Below, in pieces: positions 1-7,346 of a DNA stretch of 27,844 bases. The DNA lies in contig JAMJFQ010000008.1 of assembly GCA_023544605.1 (NCBI GenBank), positions 1 to 27,844 of the forward strand, written 5' to 3'. The notes below the pieces were generated by a model, which had not been told where the DNA came from, did no database searches, and saw nothing but the letters and a program-made list of their open reading frames with translations. Within the stretch, counting starts at the first letter, position 1. The number at the start of each line of letters is the position of its first letter. This stretch comes from ANME-2 cluster archaeon. GTDB taxonomy: Archaea; Halobacteriota; Methanosarcinia; Methanosarcinales; Methanocomedenaceae. The translations under genes were made by a program, and so were the position numbers.

Positions 1-59
1 TCTGTGTTAATCAGTGAAATCCGTGTCTTTTTATATTTCCAGACACTGATTAACGCAGA
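1..59. repeat. Imperfect inverted repeat at the left window edge
   Basis: Positions 1-16 (TCTGTGTTAATCAGTG) are the reverse complement of 44-59 (CACTGATTAACGCAGA) with one mismatch, leaving a 27-base T-rich spacer. It lies beyond the last gene of the minus-strand operon. It could be a 3'-end structure or one end of a dispersed repeat. The left part may continue outside the window. Confidence 0.5.
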
Positions 60-76
60 ATATCCATTAACGATCG

Positions 77-102
77 TTCAAAGCTAACGAAGATTCTTTG
101 AA
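77..102 (-). terminator. Possible terminator hairpin after the YkgJ-type gene
   Basis: TTCAAAG at 77-83 pairs perfectly with CTTTGAA at 96-102 around a 12-base loop. On the minus strand it begins five bases after the stop codon of the CxxCxxCC gene. Archaeal termination depends mainly on T-rich tracts, and only short ones occur here, so the terminator role is inferred from position. Confidence 0.3.
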
Positions 103-106
103 ACAG

Positions 107-652
107 CTATTTCTCCTTCAATATCTTCTCAAGCTCAGCCCTTTTCTCAGGAGAAAGCTCATCCATCGCCTTTTGGGATTGCAGTGAAAATTGCTTGATA
201 CATAATGCCTGGAGCATAGGCAGCACCGCCAAAGTCTGCTGCTTGCACTCAAAATCCTCCCTGGCCACCTCTCGCATCCGGGCCAGTTCTTCTGCGGTCA
301 TACTGCCCTCTCCCAGCCCGGGACAGTCCAGATCCACCACAATATAATTCTTGCCATTATAACCCAGCGGGAACGAACGGCAGGACAGGGGCTTGTTATC
401 ACCCAGGGTGCACCGGTCATTTTCAAGGTCATACAGGGCGCATACGGTCCTGTCGTCCTTTGTCTGCTTGTCCAGTTTCATGGTCACAGAACCGTATTCC
501 CCTTCAATGGACAGCACGGCCATCACCGTATACATCAACCCATGCGCTATAAAGTCCCTGATATCATCAAGATAGACCATCACATCCCTTTCACAGCATT
601 TCCCGCACTCTGTGCAGTTGAATATGAACTTAGGCTTTTCTGTATCGTTCAT
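107..652 (-). CDS. YkgJ/CxxCxxCC-family cysteine cluster protein
   Basis: This 181-residue protein carries the family's cysteine cluster near the N-terminus (C13, C16, C19, C20 in FNCTECGKCC). It also has later conserved cysteines in CALYDLENDRC and LSCRSFPLGY. The family (Pfam CxxCxxCC, YkgJ/UPF0153) is thought to bind zinc or an iron-sulfur cluster. Its biochemical role is not settled, so no reaction is assigned. An upstream in-frame ATG exists at 697, but the ATG at 652 has a strong ribosome binding site (GGAGGAAAGGAG on the minus strand) just before it, so 652 is chosen. It is the last gene of the minus-strand run, 31 bases after gatD. Co-transcription with gatD and argH is likely, but a shared function is not evident. 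Confidence 0.8.
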   Translation of the reverse strand: MNDTEKPKFIFNCTECGKCCERDVMVYLDDIRDFIAHGLMYTVMAVLSIEGEYGSVTMKLDKQTKDDRTVCALYDLENDRCTLGDNKPLSCRSFPLGYNGKNYIVVDLDCPGLGEGSMTAEELARMREVAREDFECKQQTLAVLPMLQALCIKQFSLQSQKAMDELSPEKRAELEKILKEK

Positions 653-683
653 GGTAACTCCTTTCCTCCAATAGTAACTAATG

Positions 684-1937
684 TTACGAGTAAACACCCC
701 AGGTCCGGGAACTTCGTGTTATCTCCCCGGCCATATCAGTGGTCATGAGCTTCCATACCTCATCAATATCACTGGTCTGCCCCAGTGCCCACATCAACTT
801 CACCAGTGCCACCTCGGGCAGCATATCCTCGCCTTCTACAGCTCCGGCCTTCAGGATGTCCCGGCCAGTATCATACACCCGGTCGCATACCCTGCCGCTG
901 ATGCACTGGCTGGTCACGATCACAGGAATCCCTGCTTCAATGGTCCTTTCAATAAACGGTATCCATTCAGTGGATACATGCCCCAGCCCTGTCCCTTCCA
1001 GCACGATACCCTTGTAGTTGGCGCTGGCGAAAAGTAAGGCCTCAGGACTTGCGCCAGGAGTATATTTGACGAGCGTACATCTGGGCTCGATATTGGTATT
1101 GATCGAAAGTTCCCGCTCGCCCCGCCTGGCATGTTCCAGATAGGTAGTGATCTCCCCCGAAGGATATTCCACCCTGCCCAGCGGTCTTGAATTGATCGAC
1201 TGGAATGCATCACGCCGGCTGGTATGCATCTTCCTTACCTTCGTACCCCTGTGGATAAGACAATGATCATCAGACGTAGTGCCGTGCATCACCAACGTAA
1301 CCTCAGCAATATCACTGGTAGCTACTTTTGCCGCGCAGATAGCGTTCATGGCATTATCGCTACTGGGCCTATCAGCACTGCGCTGGCTGCCCACGAACAC
1401 TATAGGCACAGGCGTTTCTATCATAAAAGCAATGGCTGCAGCGGTATACATCATGGTGTCAGTGCCATGGGTGATGATCACACCATCTGCACCGGCCTTT
1501 ATCTCATTGTACACTTCCTCTGCAAGTTTGACCCAGTACTCGGGCCGCATATTCTCAGATAAGATACTGTAACAGACCCTGGCATGGTAATTGGCGATAG
1601 TGGTAAGTTCAGGAATAGCCAGCAGTATATCCTCTGCTGTGAACTGGCTGGTCACGGCCCCGGTGCGGTAATCAACCTTACTGGCTATAGTTCCCCCTGT
1701 AGAAAGGATAGATATATTTGGCAGGTCCGGATTGGGGCCTGGAAGTGCAACCTTCGCACCCGTCATATCACTTTTCTTTCCAATAAGTTCCAGGGTCACA
1801 TTATCAGGCTTAAAACCCATATTATACCCGTTCTTCAGCTTGACGACCGTGGTACCTGTTGTGGAAGGCATTAACACACCTTCAAAAGTATTGCCTTCAC
1901 ACCTGGCCAGTACGGCATCCCCTTCTTCTATCGTCAT
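684..1937 (-). CDS. gatD: Glutamyl-tRNA(Gln) amidotransferase subunit D
   Basis: GatD is the asparaginase-like subunit of the archaeal GatDE enzyme. It releases ammonia from glutamine so that GatE can convert Glu-tRNA(Gln) to Gln-tRNA(Gln). Residues 1-50 match the small GatD N-terminal domain (GDAVLARC, NGYNMGF). The asparaginase core follows, with STGGTIAS at 79-86 (catalytic Thr about T83), THGTDTM at 156-162 (T159, D160) and a lysine near K233 in GTKVRKMH. The length of 417 residues fits the family. The open frame extends to an ATG at 1955 that overlaps the argH stop. The ATG at 1937 has GAGGGG at a good distance and gives the usual N-terminus, so it is preferred. The partner gatE is not in the window. 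Confidence 0.93.
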   Translation of the reverse strand: MTIEEGDAVLARCEGNTFEGVLMPSTTGTTVVKLKNGYNMGFKPDNVTLELIGKKSDMTGAKVALPGPNPDLPNISILSTGGTIASKVDYRTGAVTSQFTAEDILLAIPELTTIANYHARVCYSILSENMRPEYWVKLAEEVYNEIKAGADGVIITHGTDTMMYTAAAIAFMIETPVPIVFVGSQRSADRPSSDNAMNAICAAKVATSDIAEVTLVMHGTTSDDHCLIHRGTKVRKMHTSRRDAFQSINSRPLGRVEYPSGEITTYLEHARRGERELSINTNIEPRCTLVKYTPGASPEALLFASANYKGIVLEGTGLGHVSTEWIPFIERTIEAGIPVIVTSQCISGRVCDRVYDTGRDILKAGAVEGEDMLPEVALVKLMWALGQTSDIDEVWKLMTTDMAGEITRSSRTWGVYS

Positions 1938-1947
1938 GTACTGCCCC

Positions 1948-3411
1948 TCACACATATGATTGTTTCACATATTCAAGCCGTTTCATGCTATCCTGCACAG
2001 CATTGACATGTTCCATAAGAACGTCAATATCCTGCATAAGCGCATAATTCCGCTCATCGATCATCCGTTCGACTTCCCTTGGTGCAGGACCTCCTGTCGC
2101 ACCCCGCCGTTTCACATTCTCCATAACATCAAGGGCACCTTCGACCAATTCAGGAGACAGCCCCTCTTCAGATAGCTTTCTGTCAATTATTTCCATACCT
2201 ATCCGGTCAAGTTCCTCCAGGGTATAGTTATTTCCCTTTGCCATGATCCCCACTATCTGGTGTGCAGTCCTGAAGGGAAGTTCGGTAGTCCTGACAATAG
2301 TATCTGCAAGTTCGGTAGCAGTGGAAAACCCAGTACCTGCCAATAACGATGATCGTTCTTTGTTTACCGTCATGGTAGACAACATACCTTTGGCAATATT
2401 CACTGAACCCAGTGTGATGGCAGCAGCCCGCCATAAGTGCGGCGTAGCTTCCTGAAGGTCCCTGTTATAACTCATGGGCAGGGCTTTGGTAATGGCCAGC
2501 ACTGACATCAGACATCCGTCCACAGTACCGGTCTTTGCCCTTATCAACTCAGCAGTATCAGGATTTTTTTTCTGGGGCATGATCGAAGATGTTGATGTAT
2601 AACTGTCATCCAGTTCCACCATCCCGAACTCCTCAGAACTCCAAAGTATCATCTCCTCAGCTAAACGACTGATGTTGGTCATGATATTGGCGAATACGGA
2701 AATTGATTCCACCACAAAGTCCCGTGTACTTACTGCATCCATCGAATTCTCTATCAACCCCTGGAATCCAAGCAGTTCGCTGGTGCGTTCACGATTTATC
2801 TCAAAACCCGTAGAAGCGAAGGCAGCCGAACCGAGGGGAGACATGTTCGTCCGCAGATAAGCCCCTAATACACGCTGGCCGTCCCGAACAAAGGCATCGT
2901 AGTGTGCAAGTAGGTGGTGTGCAAGTGTGGTAGGCTGGGCATGTTGTAAATGTGTATACCCCGGCATCAGGGTTTCCGGGTTCTCTCTGGCGATCTCCAG
3001 GATGGTTTTCCGCAGGTCTATAAGCCTGTGCATAAGTTTCAGCAGTTCATTTCTCAATTCCATACGGATACACGTTGCCACTTCATCATTGCGAGAACGT
3101 GCCGAATGCATCCTGCCACCGGTATCTTCTCCCACCATCTCGATGAGTTTAGCCTCAATCGAAATGTGGATGTCCTCATACGAGGTATCAAGTTCTTCAA
3201 AACCCTCCCCCATAATAGTGTCCAGTGCATTTAGGATCAGCGTACATTCATCCTTGGTAATGACACCCATTTCTGTTAGCATTATCACATGTGCTATGTC
3301 TGTTAGCAGGTCAGCTTCGAATATATGCCTGTCAGTATCCATGGAAGAAAGGTAATTTAGCACGGTCGGGTCTTCCTTGTTAAGGCGACCTCTTCGTAAA
3401 ATGTTATTCAT
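1948..3411 (-). CDS. argH: Argininosuccinate lyase
   Basis: ArgH splits argininosuccinate into arginine and fumarate, the last step of arginine biosynthesis. The 487 residues cover the full fumarase/aspartase-superfamily fold. Visible motifs are MHSARSRNDEVAT at 101-113, PGYTHLQHAQPT at 150-161 with its conserved histidines, and the flexible signature loop SSIMPQKKNPD at 275-285. The gene begins 17 bases after the DUF123 gene. Its 3' end lies 10 bases from the chosen gatD start, and it overlaps an alternative gatD start, which suggests translational coupling. No other arginine genes are nearby. Confidence 0.95.
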   Translation of the reverse strand: MNNILRRGRLNKEDPTVLNYLSSMDTDRHIFEADLLTDIAHVIMLTEMGVITKDECTLILNALDTIMGEGFEELDTSYEDIHISIEAKLIEMVGEDTGGRMHSARSRNDEVATCIRMELRNELLKLMHRLIDLRKTILEIARENPETLMPGYTHLQHAQPTTLAHHLLAHYDAFVRDGQRVLGAYLRTNMSPLGSAAFASTGFEINRERTSELLGFQGLIENSMDAVSTRDFVVESISVFANIMTNISRLAEEMILWSSEEFGMVELDDSYTSTSSIMPQKKNPDTAELIRAKTGTVDGCLMSVLAITKALPMSYNRDLQEATPHLWRAAAITLGSVNIAKGMLSTMTVNKERSSLLAGTGFSTATELADTIVRTTELPFRTAHQIVGIMAKGNNYTLEELDRIGMEIIDRKLSEEGLSPELVEGALDVMENVKRRGATGGPAPREVERMIDERNYALMQDIDVLMEHVNAVQDSMKRLEYVKQSYV

Positions 3412-3428
3412 GACAACCAGTCCATATA

Positions 3429-3899
3429 TTATTGTTCAAAGGAATAAAGTTTTTGAATCGTTCCTTTTATAGTATGTGCATTTGTAACTATCTTCAACAA
3501 CTTGTTAATATCTTTTTCTATGTGAAGATGACCACTGCATCCGCAGTCGGAACATCCGAATCTGTTTATGGTCCGGGTATGGAATCCGATGGAAGCCGAA
3601 ATGCAACACTCAAGGTCCTGGTCCGTACAGGTAAGTACTACTCCTACCAGCCTGGTATGAGGCAACAGGTGATCGATATGCCAGCGCCGTGTGAGGTTAT
3701 TGCCTTCAGCCACGGCCAGATGGCGCATCACCCTTTTAAATCCACCCTTTCCCCTGGCAGAACCTGTATAGGCATAATACCCTGCAAGGAACCGCCTTAT
3801 TCCCAGAGCACCTACCGTGATGTCTTTATCCTCATCCAGAGTCAGTATAAGGGAATATATACCCCTGCCCTCTGGTGCATCAAAGGTAGGTTTATCCAT
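3429..3899 (-). CDS. DUF123 / GIY-YIG-type nuclease domain protein
   Basis: This protein of about 156 residues matches the DUF123 family, whose fold is related to GIY-YIG endonucleases. Visible family motifs are GIYSLIL near the start, GYYAYTGSARG, the basic segment RHLAVAEGNN..TRRWHIDHLL, and the cysteine/histidine stretch FGCSDCGCSGHL, a likely metal site. The family is common in archaea and usually a single compact domain; its substrate is unknown to me. A TTG sits directly before the chosen ATG, and neither has a strong Shine-Dalgarno, so the exact start is uncertain by one codon. The gene lies between the lipoprotein gene and argH in a closely spaced minus-strand run. Confidence 0.8.
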   Translation of the reverse strand: MDKPTFDAPEGRGIYSLILTLDEDKDITVGALGIRRFLAGYYAYTGSARGKGGFKRVMRHLAVAEGNNLTRRWHIDHLLPHTRLVGVVLTCTDQDLECCISASIGFHTRTINRFGCSDCGCSGHLHIEKDINKLLKIVTNAHTIKGTIQKLYSFEQ

Positions 3900-3922
3900 C
3901 AACCATACATAGCCAGCAGGGT

Positions 3923-4453
3923 TTAAACGGTTACTGTAAGTTCATTGCTCTGCAGTGGAACCGTCAGGCCTTTTATCTTGATAACAAGGTTGAACTGGAC
4001 TGATTGGTTAGAAGGCGATTCCGCTGTGATCGCGTCCCACATCTCCTGCGTATCCGGTATTACCAGGCTGAGAAGCACAGACTCTCCAGGGCTCAAGGTT
4101 ACACTGCTAATAGAGCTGCCACCATCATCAAGGAAAGTAATTCCGTCCAGCGTTAATCCCTGGTGTACATCCATACCCACCGGTTTAAGCCTTGAGAATT
4201 CATACTGGATACTGCTTACATCAAGTGATTTGAAGTTTTCAACATCATGGTATTTCAATGTAAAAAAGACCACATCACCTTTCATGTAAACAGGATTCTC
4301 TACATTTTCACCACTAGAATCTGATACATACAGGTCTATCATACTGACATCAGGGGTTTGTGGTCCTGTTTTTTCAAGCTGGATACAACCTGCGGATGCA
4401 AGTACCAAAGCTGTGGTCAAGATCATTAATAATATGTGTTTGTTGTCTTGCAT
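3923..4453 (-). CDS. Predicted lipoprotein of unknown function
   Basis: This is a 176-residue secreted protein. Residues 1-23 form a lipoprotein signal: short polar start, hydrophobic stretch ILLMILTTALVLAS, and the lipobox-like end SAGC with C23 as the likely lipidated residue. The mature part is rich in Ser, Val and Asp, with beta-strand-like segments (VVFFTLKYHDV, SVTLSPGESVLLSLVIP, VQFNLVIKIKGLTVPL) typical of extracellular beta-sandwich domains. I do not recognise the family. It is the first gene of the minus-strand run, with a GGGTG ribosome binding site before the ATG and AT-rich promoter-like DNA upstream. Confidence 0.7.
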   Translation of the reverse strand: MQDNKHILLMILTTALVLASAGCIQLEKTGPQTPDVSMIDLYVSDSSGENVENPVYMKGDVVFFTLKYHDVENFKSLDVSSIQYEFSRLKPVGMDVHQGLTLDGITFLDDGGSSISSVTLSPGESVLLSLVIPDTQEMWDAITAESPSNQSVQFNLVIKIKGLTVPLQSNELTVTV

Positions 4454-4680
4454 AGTCTACACCCGGATTATTTACATTTATAGTATCTTGTAGGATAAGT
4501 ATTTTTTTCGCCCGACATGATCAAATTTCAACTAGAAACCCACCAATGCACAACAAATTATTTATATTGACAGGTAGAATGAAGGCCACGCATATATCAG
4601 AGCATACAGCATATTTTATGCAAAATGCGTGTGAAATGCACAAATAAATGTTAATATGGTTTTCATTTCCAATTAACAAC
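4454..4680. promoter_or_regulatory. Divergent promoter region between the two operons
   Basis: This AT-rich stretch separates the divergent lipoprotein and rpl18e operons. TATA-like boxes are seen on the plus strand at about 4558-4568 (TTATTTATATT) and 4648-4658 (GTTAATATGG). On the minus strand, AT-rich candidates lie at about 4476-4505. The second plus-strand box would place a start near 4680, the beginning of the hairpin-rich leader. No convincing protein-coding frame is seen; a 62-codon minus-strand frame here has no homology or RBS support. Confidence 0.4.
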
Positions 4681-4786
4681 ACCGTAGGGATTGTAACATC
4701 CTGTGGCACAGGGGCATATCATGCCCGAACGCAGCAACATTGCGTGAGTCAGGCCCTTTTCATGGGGTCATACGGAGGAACAACAA
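4681..4786 (+). promoter_or_regulatory. Hairpin-rich 5' leader of the rpl18e ribosomal operon
   Basis: Four successive inverted repeats lie upstream of the first ribosomal gene. They are CCTGT/ACAGG at 4700-4704 and 4708-4712, GGGCAT/ATGCCC at 4712-4717 and 4721-4726, CGCAG/TTGCG at 4730-4734 and 4740-4744 (one G-U pair), and GGCCC/GGGTC around 4752-4768. The last ends a few bases before the GGAGG ribosome binding site at 4774-4778. The DNA is markedly more GC-rich than the flanking spacer. It may be a structured leader controlling ribosomal protein synthesis. It does not fold as a tRNA. Confidence 0.4.
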
Positions 4787-5152
4787 TTGAGTAGAAAAAT
4801 TAAAAAGACAAATCTGCGCGTATCAGGTCTTATCAGCGACCTCAAGACCGCATCCCGGGAGAACGAAGTGAAAATCTGGCGGGACATTGCATTGCGCCTT
4901 TCTCGTCCTACCAGAAATTACGCAGAAGTGAACCTGAGCAAGATAAACAGGCATACCATTGAAGATGAAACGATAGTAGTGCCTGGAAAAGTGCTGGCAT
5001 CAGGCATTATCGAACATAAGGTAAATGTGGTTGCACTGGGTTTTAGTGACACTGCTAAAGAAAAGATTGTAGAAAAAGGGGGCTCATGCCTCACCATAGA
5101 GCAGCTTGTCAAGGAAAATCCCAGCGGCTCTAATGTAAGGATCATGCAGTGA
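4787..5152 (+). CDS. rpl18e: Large ribosomal subunit protein L18e
   Basis: L18e (eukaryotic eL18 homologue) is a 23S rRNA-binding protein of the archaeal large subunit. The 121-residue length is normal, and the segments IWRDIALRLSRPTRNYAEVNLSKI, VVPGKVLASG and VNVVALGFSDTAKEKI are characteristic. Translation starts at a TTG codon preceded by GGAGG at 4774-4778. The start is supported because the basic N-terminus (SRKIKKTNLRV) is typical. It opens the L18e-L13-S9-RpoN cluster conserved in many euryarchaea, and rpl13 starts 11 bases after its stop. Confidence 0.95.
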   Translation: MSRKIKKTNLRVSGLISDLKTASRENEVKIWRDIALRLSRPTRNYAEVNLSKINRHTIEDETIVVPGKVLASGIIEHKVNVVALGFSDTAKEKIVEKGGSCLTIEQLVKENPSGSNVRIMQ

Positions 5153-5163
5153 GGTGCAGTGAA

Positions 5164-5598
5164 ATGACAGTTATTGATGCAGATGGTATGATACTGGGAC
5201 GGTTATCCAGTATACTGGCTAAACGATTACTTGCAGGCGAAGAGATACACATAGTGAATGCCGAGAAAGCGGTAATATCAGGAGATAAAGTAACTACCTA
5301 TACCGAATATAAACAGTCGGTCGACCGTGGAAACCGCGAGTTTGGCCCGTATTTCCCCAGACGACCCGACCAGATCCTAAAAAGAACCATCCGGGGCATG
5401 CTCCCGTACAAGAGGGCAAGAGGCCGGGATGCTATGTCACGACTTAAGACCTATATCGGGGTGCCTGAGGAACTGAGCCGCGAAGAGACTGCAACCATTG
5501 ATGGGGCTGATATGAACCGGTTGAGTTCGGTCAAATATGTCAGGCTGGAAGAACTCAGCAATAAACTGGGAGCCAAATTCTCATCGGGAGGAAAGTAA
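5164..5598 (+). CDS. rpl13: Large ribosomal subunit protein L13
   Basis: This is universal protein uL13 of the large subunit, 144 residues from the chosen ATG. Family landmarks are VIDADGMILGRLSSILAKRLL at the N-terminus, IVNAEKAVISGDK in the middle, and RTIRGMLPYKRARGRDAMSRLKTYIG in the rRNA-binding part. The open frame reaches back to a GTG that overlaps the L18e stop. The ATG at 5164 has GAGGTG at 5151-5156 as ribosome binding site and is preferred. The stop codon directly abuts the ATG of rps9, so translation is probably coupled. Confidence 0.95.
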   Translation: MTVIDADGMILGRLSSILAKRLLAGEEIHIVNAEKAVISGDKVTTYTEYKQSVDRGNREFGPYFPRRPDQILKRTIRGMLPYKRARGRDAMSRLKTYIGVPEELSREETATIDGADMNRLSSVKYVRLEELSNKLGAKFSSGGK

Positions 5599-6003
5599 AT
5601 GGTCAAGATTATCAATACATCAGGAAAGAAGAAGACCGCTATTGCCAGAGCCACGATAAAGGAAGGAAAGGGCCGTGTAAGGATCAATAAGAAGCCACTG
5701 GAAATAGTTGAACCCAATGTGGTAAAGCTTAAGATAATGGAACCGTTAACCTTAGCCGGGGACAAAATAACTTCAAAGGTTGATATTGACGTGAACGTGA
5801 AAGGTGGCGGTGTAATAGGGCAGGCAGATGCTGTCAGGACAGCGATCGGCAAGGGTCTTATAGAATGGACCGGTGACCTGGCGCTTAAGGATGCAATGCT
5901 CGGTTATGACCGGAACCTGCTTGTTAACGATTCAAGACAGAAAGAGACCAAGAAGTTCGGCGGACCTGGTGCAAGGGCTAAGTATCAGAAATCATATAGA
6001 TGA
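5599..6003 (+). CDS. rps9: Small ribosomal subunit protein S9
   Basis: This is universal protein uS9, 134 residues, located in the small-subunit head with its C-terminal tail reaching the P site. The N-terminus TSGKKKTAIARATIKEGKGRVRIN and the terminal GGPGARAKYQKSYR are diagnostic; the terminal KSYR tail touches tRNA in ribosome structures. A GGGAGG ribosome binding site lies inside the end of rpl13. rpoN follows after nine bases, in the usual archaeal order. Confidence 0.96.
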   Translation: MVKIINTSGKKKTAIARATIKEGKGRVRINKKPLEIVEPNVVKLKIMEPLTLAGDKITSKVDIDVNVKGGGVIGQADAVRTAIGKGLIEWTGDLALKDAMLGYDRNLLVNDSRQKETKKFGGPGARAKYQKSYR

Positions 6004-6012
6004 GCTATTAAG

Positions 6013-6201
6013 ATGATACCTGTACGATGTTTCACCTGTGGAAAGGTTATATCCAGCCTTTGGCAAGATTTCGAGAAACGTGTAGCTGAACTGGAAGATC
6101 CTGGCAAAGTGCTGGACGATCTTGGCGTTGAAAGATATTGCTGTCGAAGGATGTTACTTACCCACATCAAACTGCTGGATACGTTCGCACCATATCAGTA
6201 G
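6013..6201 (+). CDS. rpoN: DNA-directed RNA polymerase subunit N (RPB10 homologue)
   Basis: This is a 62-residue zinc-binding subunit that helps assemble archaeal RNA polymerase. The signature is complete: IPVRCFTCGK at 2-11 and RYCCRRM at 41-47 supply the CX2C and CC zinc ligands. The length is that of RPB10. It follows rps9 by nine bases. Its stop codon ends at 6201, and the first base of tRNA-Pro is 6202, so the mRNA 3' end must be generated by tRNA processing or by transcription running through. Confidence 0.95.
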   Translation: MIPVRCFTCGKVISSLWQDFEKRVAELEDPGKVLDDLGVERYCCRRMLLTHIKLLDTFAPYQ

Positions 6202-6276
6202 GGGGTTGTAGGGTAGCCTGGACCATCCTGCGGCGTTCGGGACGCCGTAACCTGAGTTCAAATCTCAGCAACCCCA
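6202..6276 (+). tRNA. tRNA-Pro (anticodon CGG)
   Basis: The acceptor stem pairs GGGGTTG (6202-6208) with CAACCCC (6269-6275), followed by discriminator A at 6276. The anticodon stem is CGGCG/CGCCG (6231-6235, 6243-6247) around the loop TTCGGGA, giving anticodon CGG at 6238-6240. The T arm is CTGAG/CTCAG (6252-6256, 6264-6268) with loop TTCAAAT. The D arm runs 6211-6228 with one extra base before the anticodon stem. CCA is not encoded and there is no intron. A proline tRNA in this operon position is, as I recall, also seen in other euryarchaea. Confidence 0.93.
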
Positions 6277-6316
6277 CTTCACATCATTAAGTGAATATTG
6301 AGGCGCTGCTGATAAT

Positions 6317-6439
6317 ATGAAAATAACAGTATGTATCGAATTGGAACCATTCCCGGAGGGACTCCGGGAACAACAAGTAATAAATGCAAAAAACTATTGG
6401 CTGGAGAAAATTTTAGCTGGACGCATAAATACTTGTTAG
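6317..6439 (+). CDS. Possible 40-codon small ORF between tRNA-Pro and rpoK
   Basis: An ATG-started frame of 40 codons fills much of the gap between tRNA-Pro and rpoK, ending at TAG 6437-6439. The product begins MKITVCIELEPFPEGLREQQ and is not recognised. The ribosome binding site is weak, and a strong hairpin lies inside the frame, so this may be untranslated leader. It is listed because the gap is otherwise unexplained. Confidence 0.15.
   Translation: MKITVCIELEPFPEGLREQQVINAKNYWLEKILAGRINTC
6350..6370 (+). terminator. Perfect hairpin between tRNA-Pro and rpoK
   Basis: TTCCCGGAG (6350-6358) is followed by a three-base loop and CTCCGGGAA (6362-6370), a perfect 9-bp GC-rich stem. No T-tract follows, so a bacterial-type intrinsic terminator is unlikely. 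It could be a processing or stability element between the tRNA and the rpoK-rps2 part of the operon. Confidence 0.4.
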
Positions 6440-6480
6440 TATAGCGGTCACAAGACCGTATTGTTTTTGAGGTGAAATTG

Positions 6481-6672
6481 TTGAACACTAAGAAATTTAC
6501 CCGTTATGAACGTGCAAGGATTATCGGCGCACGTGCACTGCAGATATCAATGGGAGCACCTGTGCTTCTGGAAGATGACTCTGGCGAACCCATCGATATT
6601 GCATTCAAGGAATTGGAACTGGGTGTCATCCCGGTCACGGTCAAAAGGTCGACCGATATAATAACAACATAA
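6481..6672 (+). CDS. rpoK: DNA-directed RNA polymerase subunit K (RPB6 homologue)
   Basis: This small omega/RPB6-type subunit of archaeal RNA polymerase is about 63 residues long. The diagnostic segment KFTRYERARIIGARALQISMGAP lies at the N-terminus, and the C-terminal part ends in ELELGVIPVTVKRS. Several in-frame starts exist (GTG 6472, TTG 6478, TTG 6481). The GAGGTG at 6469-6474 is correctly spaced for TTG 6481, which also gives the shortest, family-like N-terminus, so that start is chosen. rps2 follows after 31 bases. An enolase gene, often present between these two in other euryarchaea, is absent. Confidence 0.93.
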   Translation: MNTKKFTRYERARIIGARALQISMGAPVLLEDDSGEPIDIAFKELELGVIPVTVKRSTDIITT

Positions 6673-6703
6673 CAATAAATAATATTGATCTAAAGGTGAA
6701 AAA

Positions 6704-7315
6704 ATGGAAAGTGAAAGTGAAATAAAAGATGCAGGTTACGAATCCATCATTCCATTGGATGAGTTCCTGGCTGCTGGTATTCATATAGGGACCCAGCAAA
6801 AAACAAAAGATATGATGAAATTCGTCTACAGGGTCAGGACAGATGGACTTTATGTTCTGGATATACAGGCCACGGACCAGAGGATACGGCTGGCTGCAGC
6901 ATTGCTTGCTAAGTATGACCCGGCAAAGATATTGATCGTTTCTGCCAGGCAATACGGGCACCACCCTGTCAGGATGTTTGCCAAGATCATTGGTGCTAAG
7001 TCAATGGTGGGCAGGTTCATACCCGGGACACTTACGAATCCAAGTCTGGACATATATTTTGAACCAGACATTATCATGGTGACCGATCCTCATGGGGATA
7101 GCCAGATAGTAAAAGAGGGTGTAAGTATAGGACTTCCGGTAGTAGGTCTTTGTGATACCAACAACTCCACTTCAAATGTGGACCTTGTGATACCCACGAA
7201 CAACAAGGGACGAAAAGCTCTTTCCCTGGTCTACTGGCTGATGGCAAAGCAGATCACTGATGTAAAAGGTATTCCCTTCAACCAGAACCTGGAAGCTTTT
7301 GAGACAGAATTATAA
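6704..7315 (+). CDS. rps2: Small ribosomal subunit protein S2
   Basis: This is universal protein uS2, 203 residues, at the outer surface of the small subunit. Recognisable segments are LAAGIHIGTQQKTKDMMKFVYR, DGLYVLDIQATDQRI, ILIVSARQYGHHPVRMFA, GRFIPGTLTNP, and the strongly conserved GLPVVGLCDTNNSTSNVDLVIP near the C-terminus. The ATG has AGGTGA at 6694-6699. The length is typical of archaeal S2, which lacks the longer bacterial insertion. Confidence 0.96.
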   Translation: MESESEIKDAGYESIIPLDEFLAAGIHIGTQQKTKDMMKFVYRVRTDGLYVLDIQATDQRIRLAAALLAKYDPAKILIVSARQYGHHPVRMFAKIIGAKSMVGRFIPGTLTNPSLDIYFEPDIIMVTDPHGDSQIVKEGVSIGLPVVGLCDTNNSTSNVDLVIPTNNKGRKALSLVYWLMAKQITDVKGIPFNQNLEAFETEL

Positions 7316-7346
7316 CTAATAGGTTCAATATTCCCTATCAAAGGCG

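Noticed and set aside
4521..4709. 62-codon minus-strand frame in the divergent promoter region
   Set aside because: It is AT-rich, has no ribosome binding site or recognised family, and overlaps the promoter and leader of rpl18e.
4681..4780. Possible tRNA or SRP-like RNA upstream of rpl18e
   Set aside because: No acceptor stem pairing, T-loop sequence or GGAAGG-type SRP core can be found; a structured leader explains the hairpins better.
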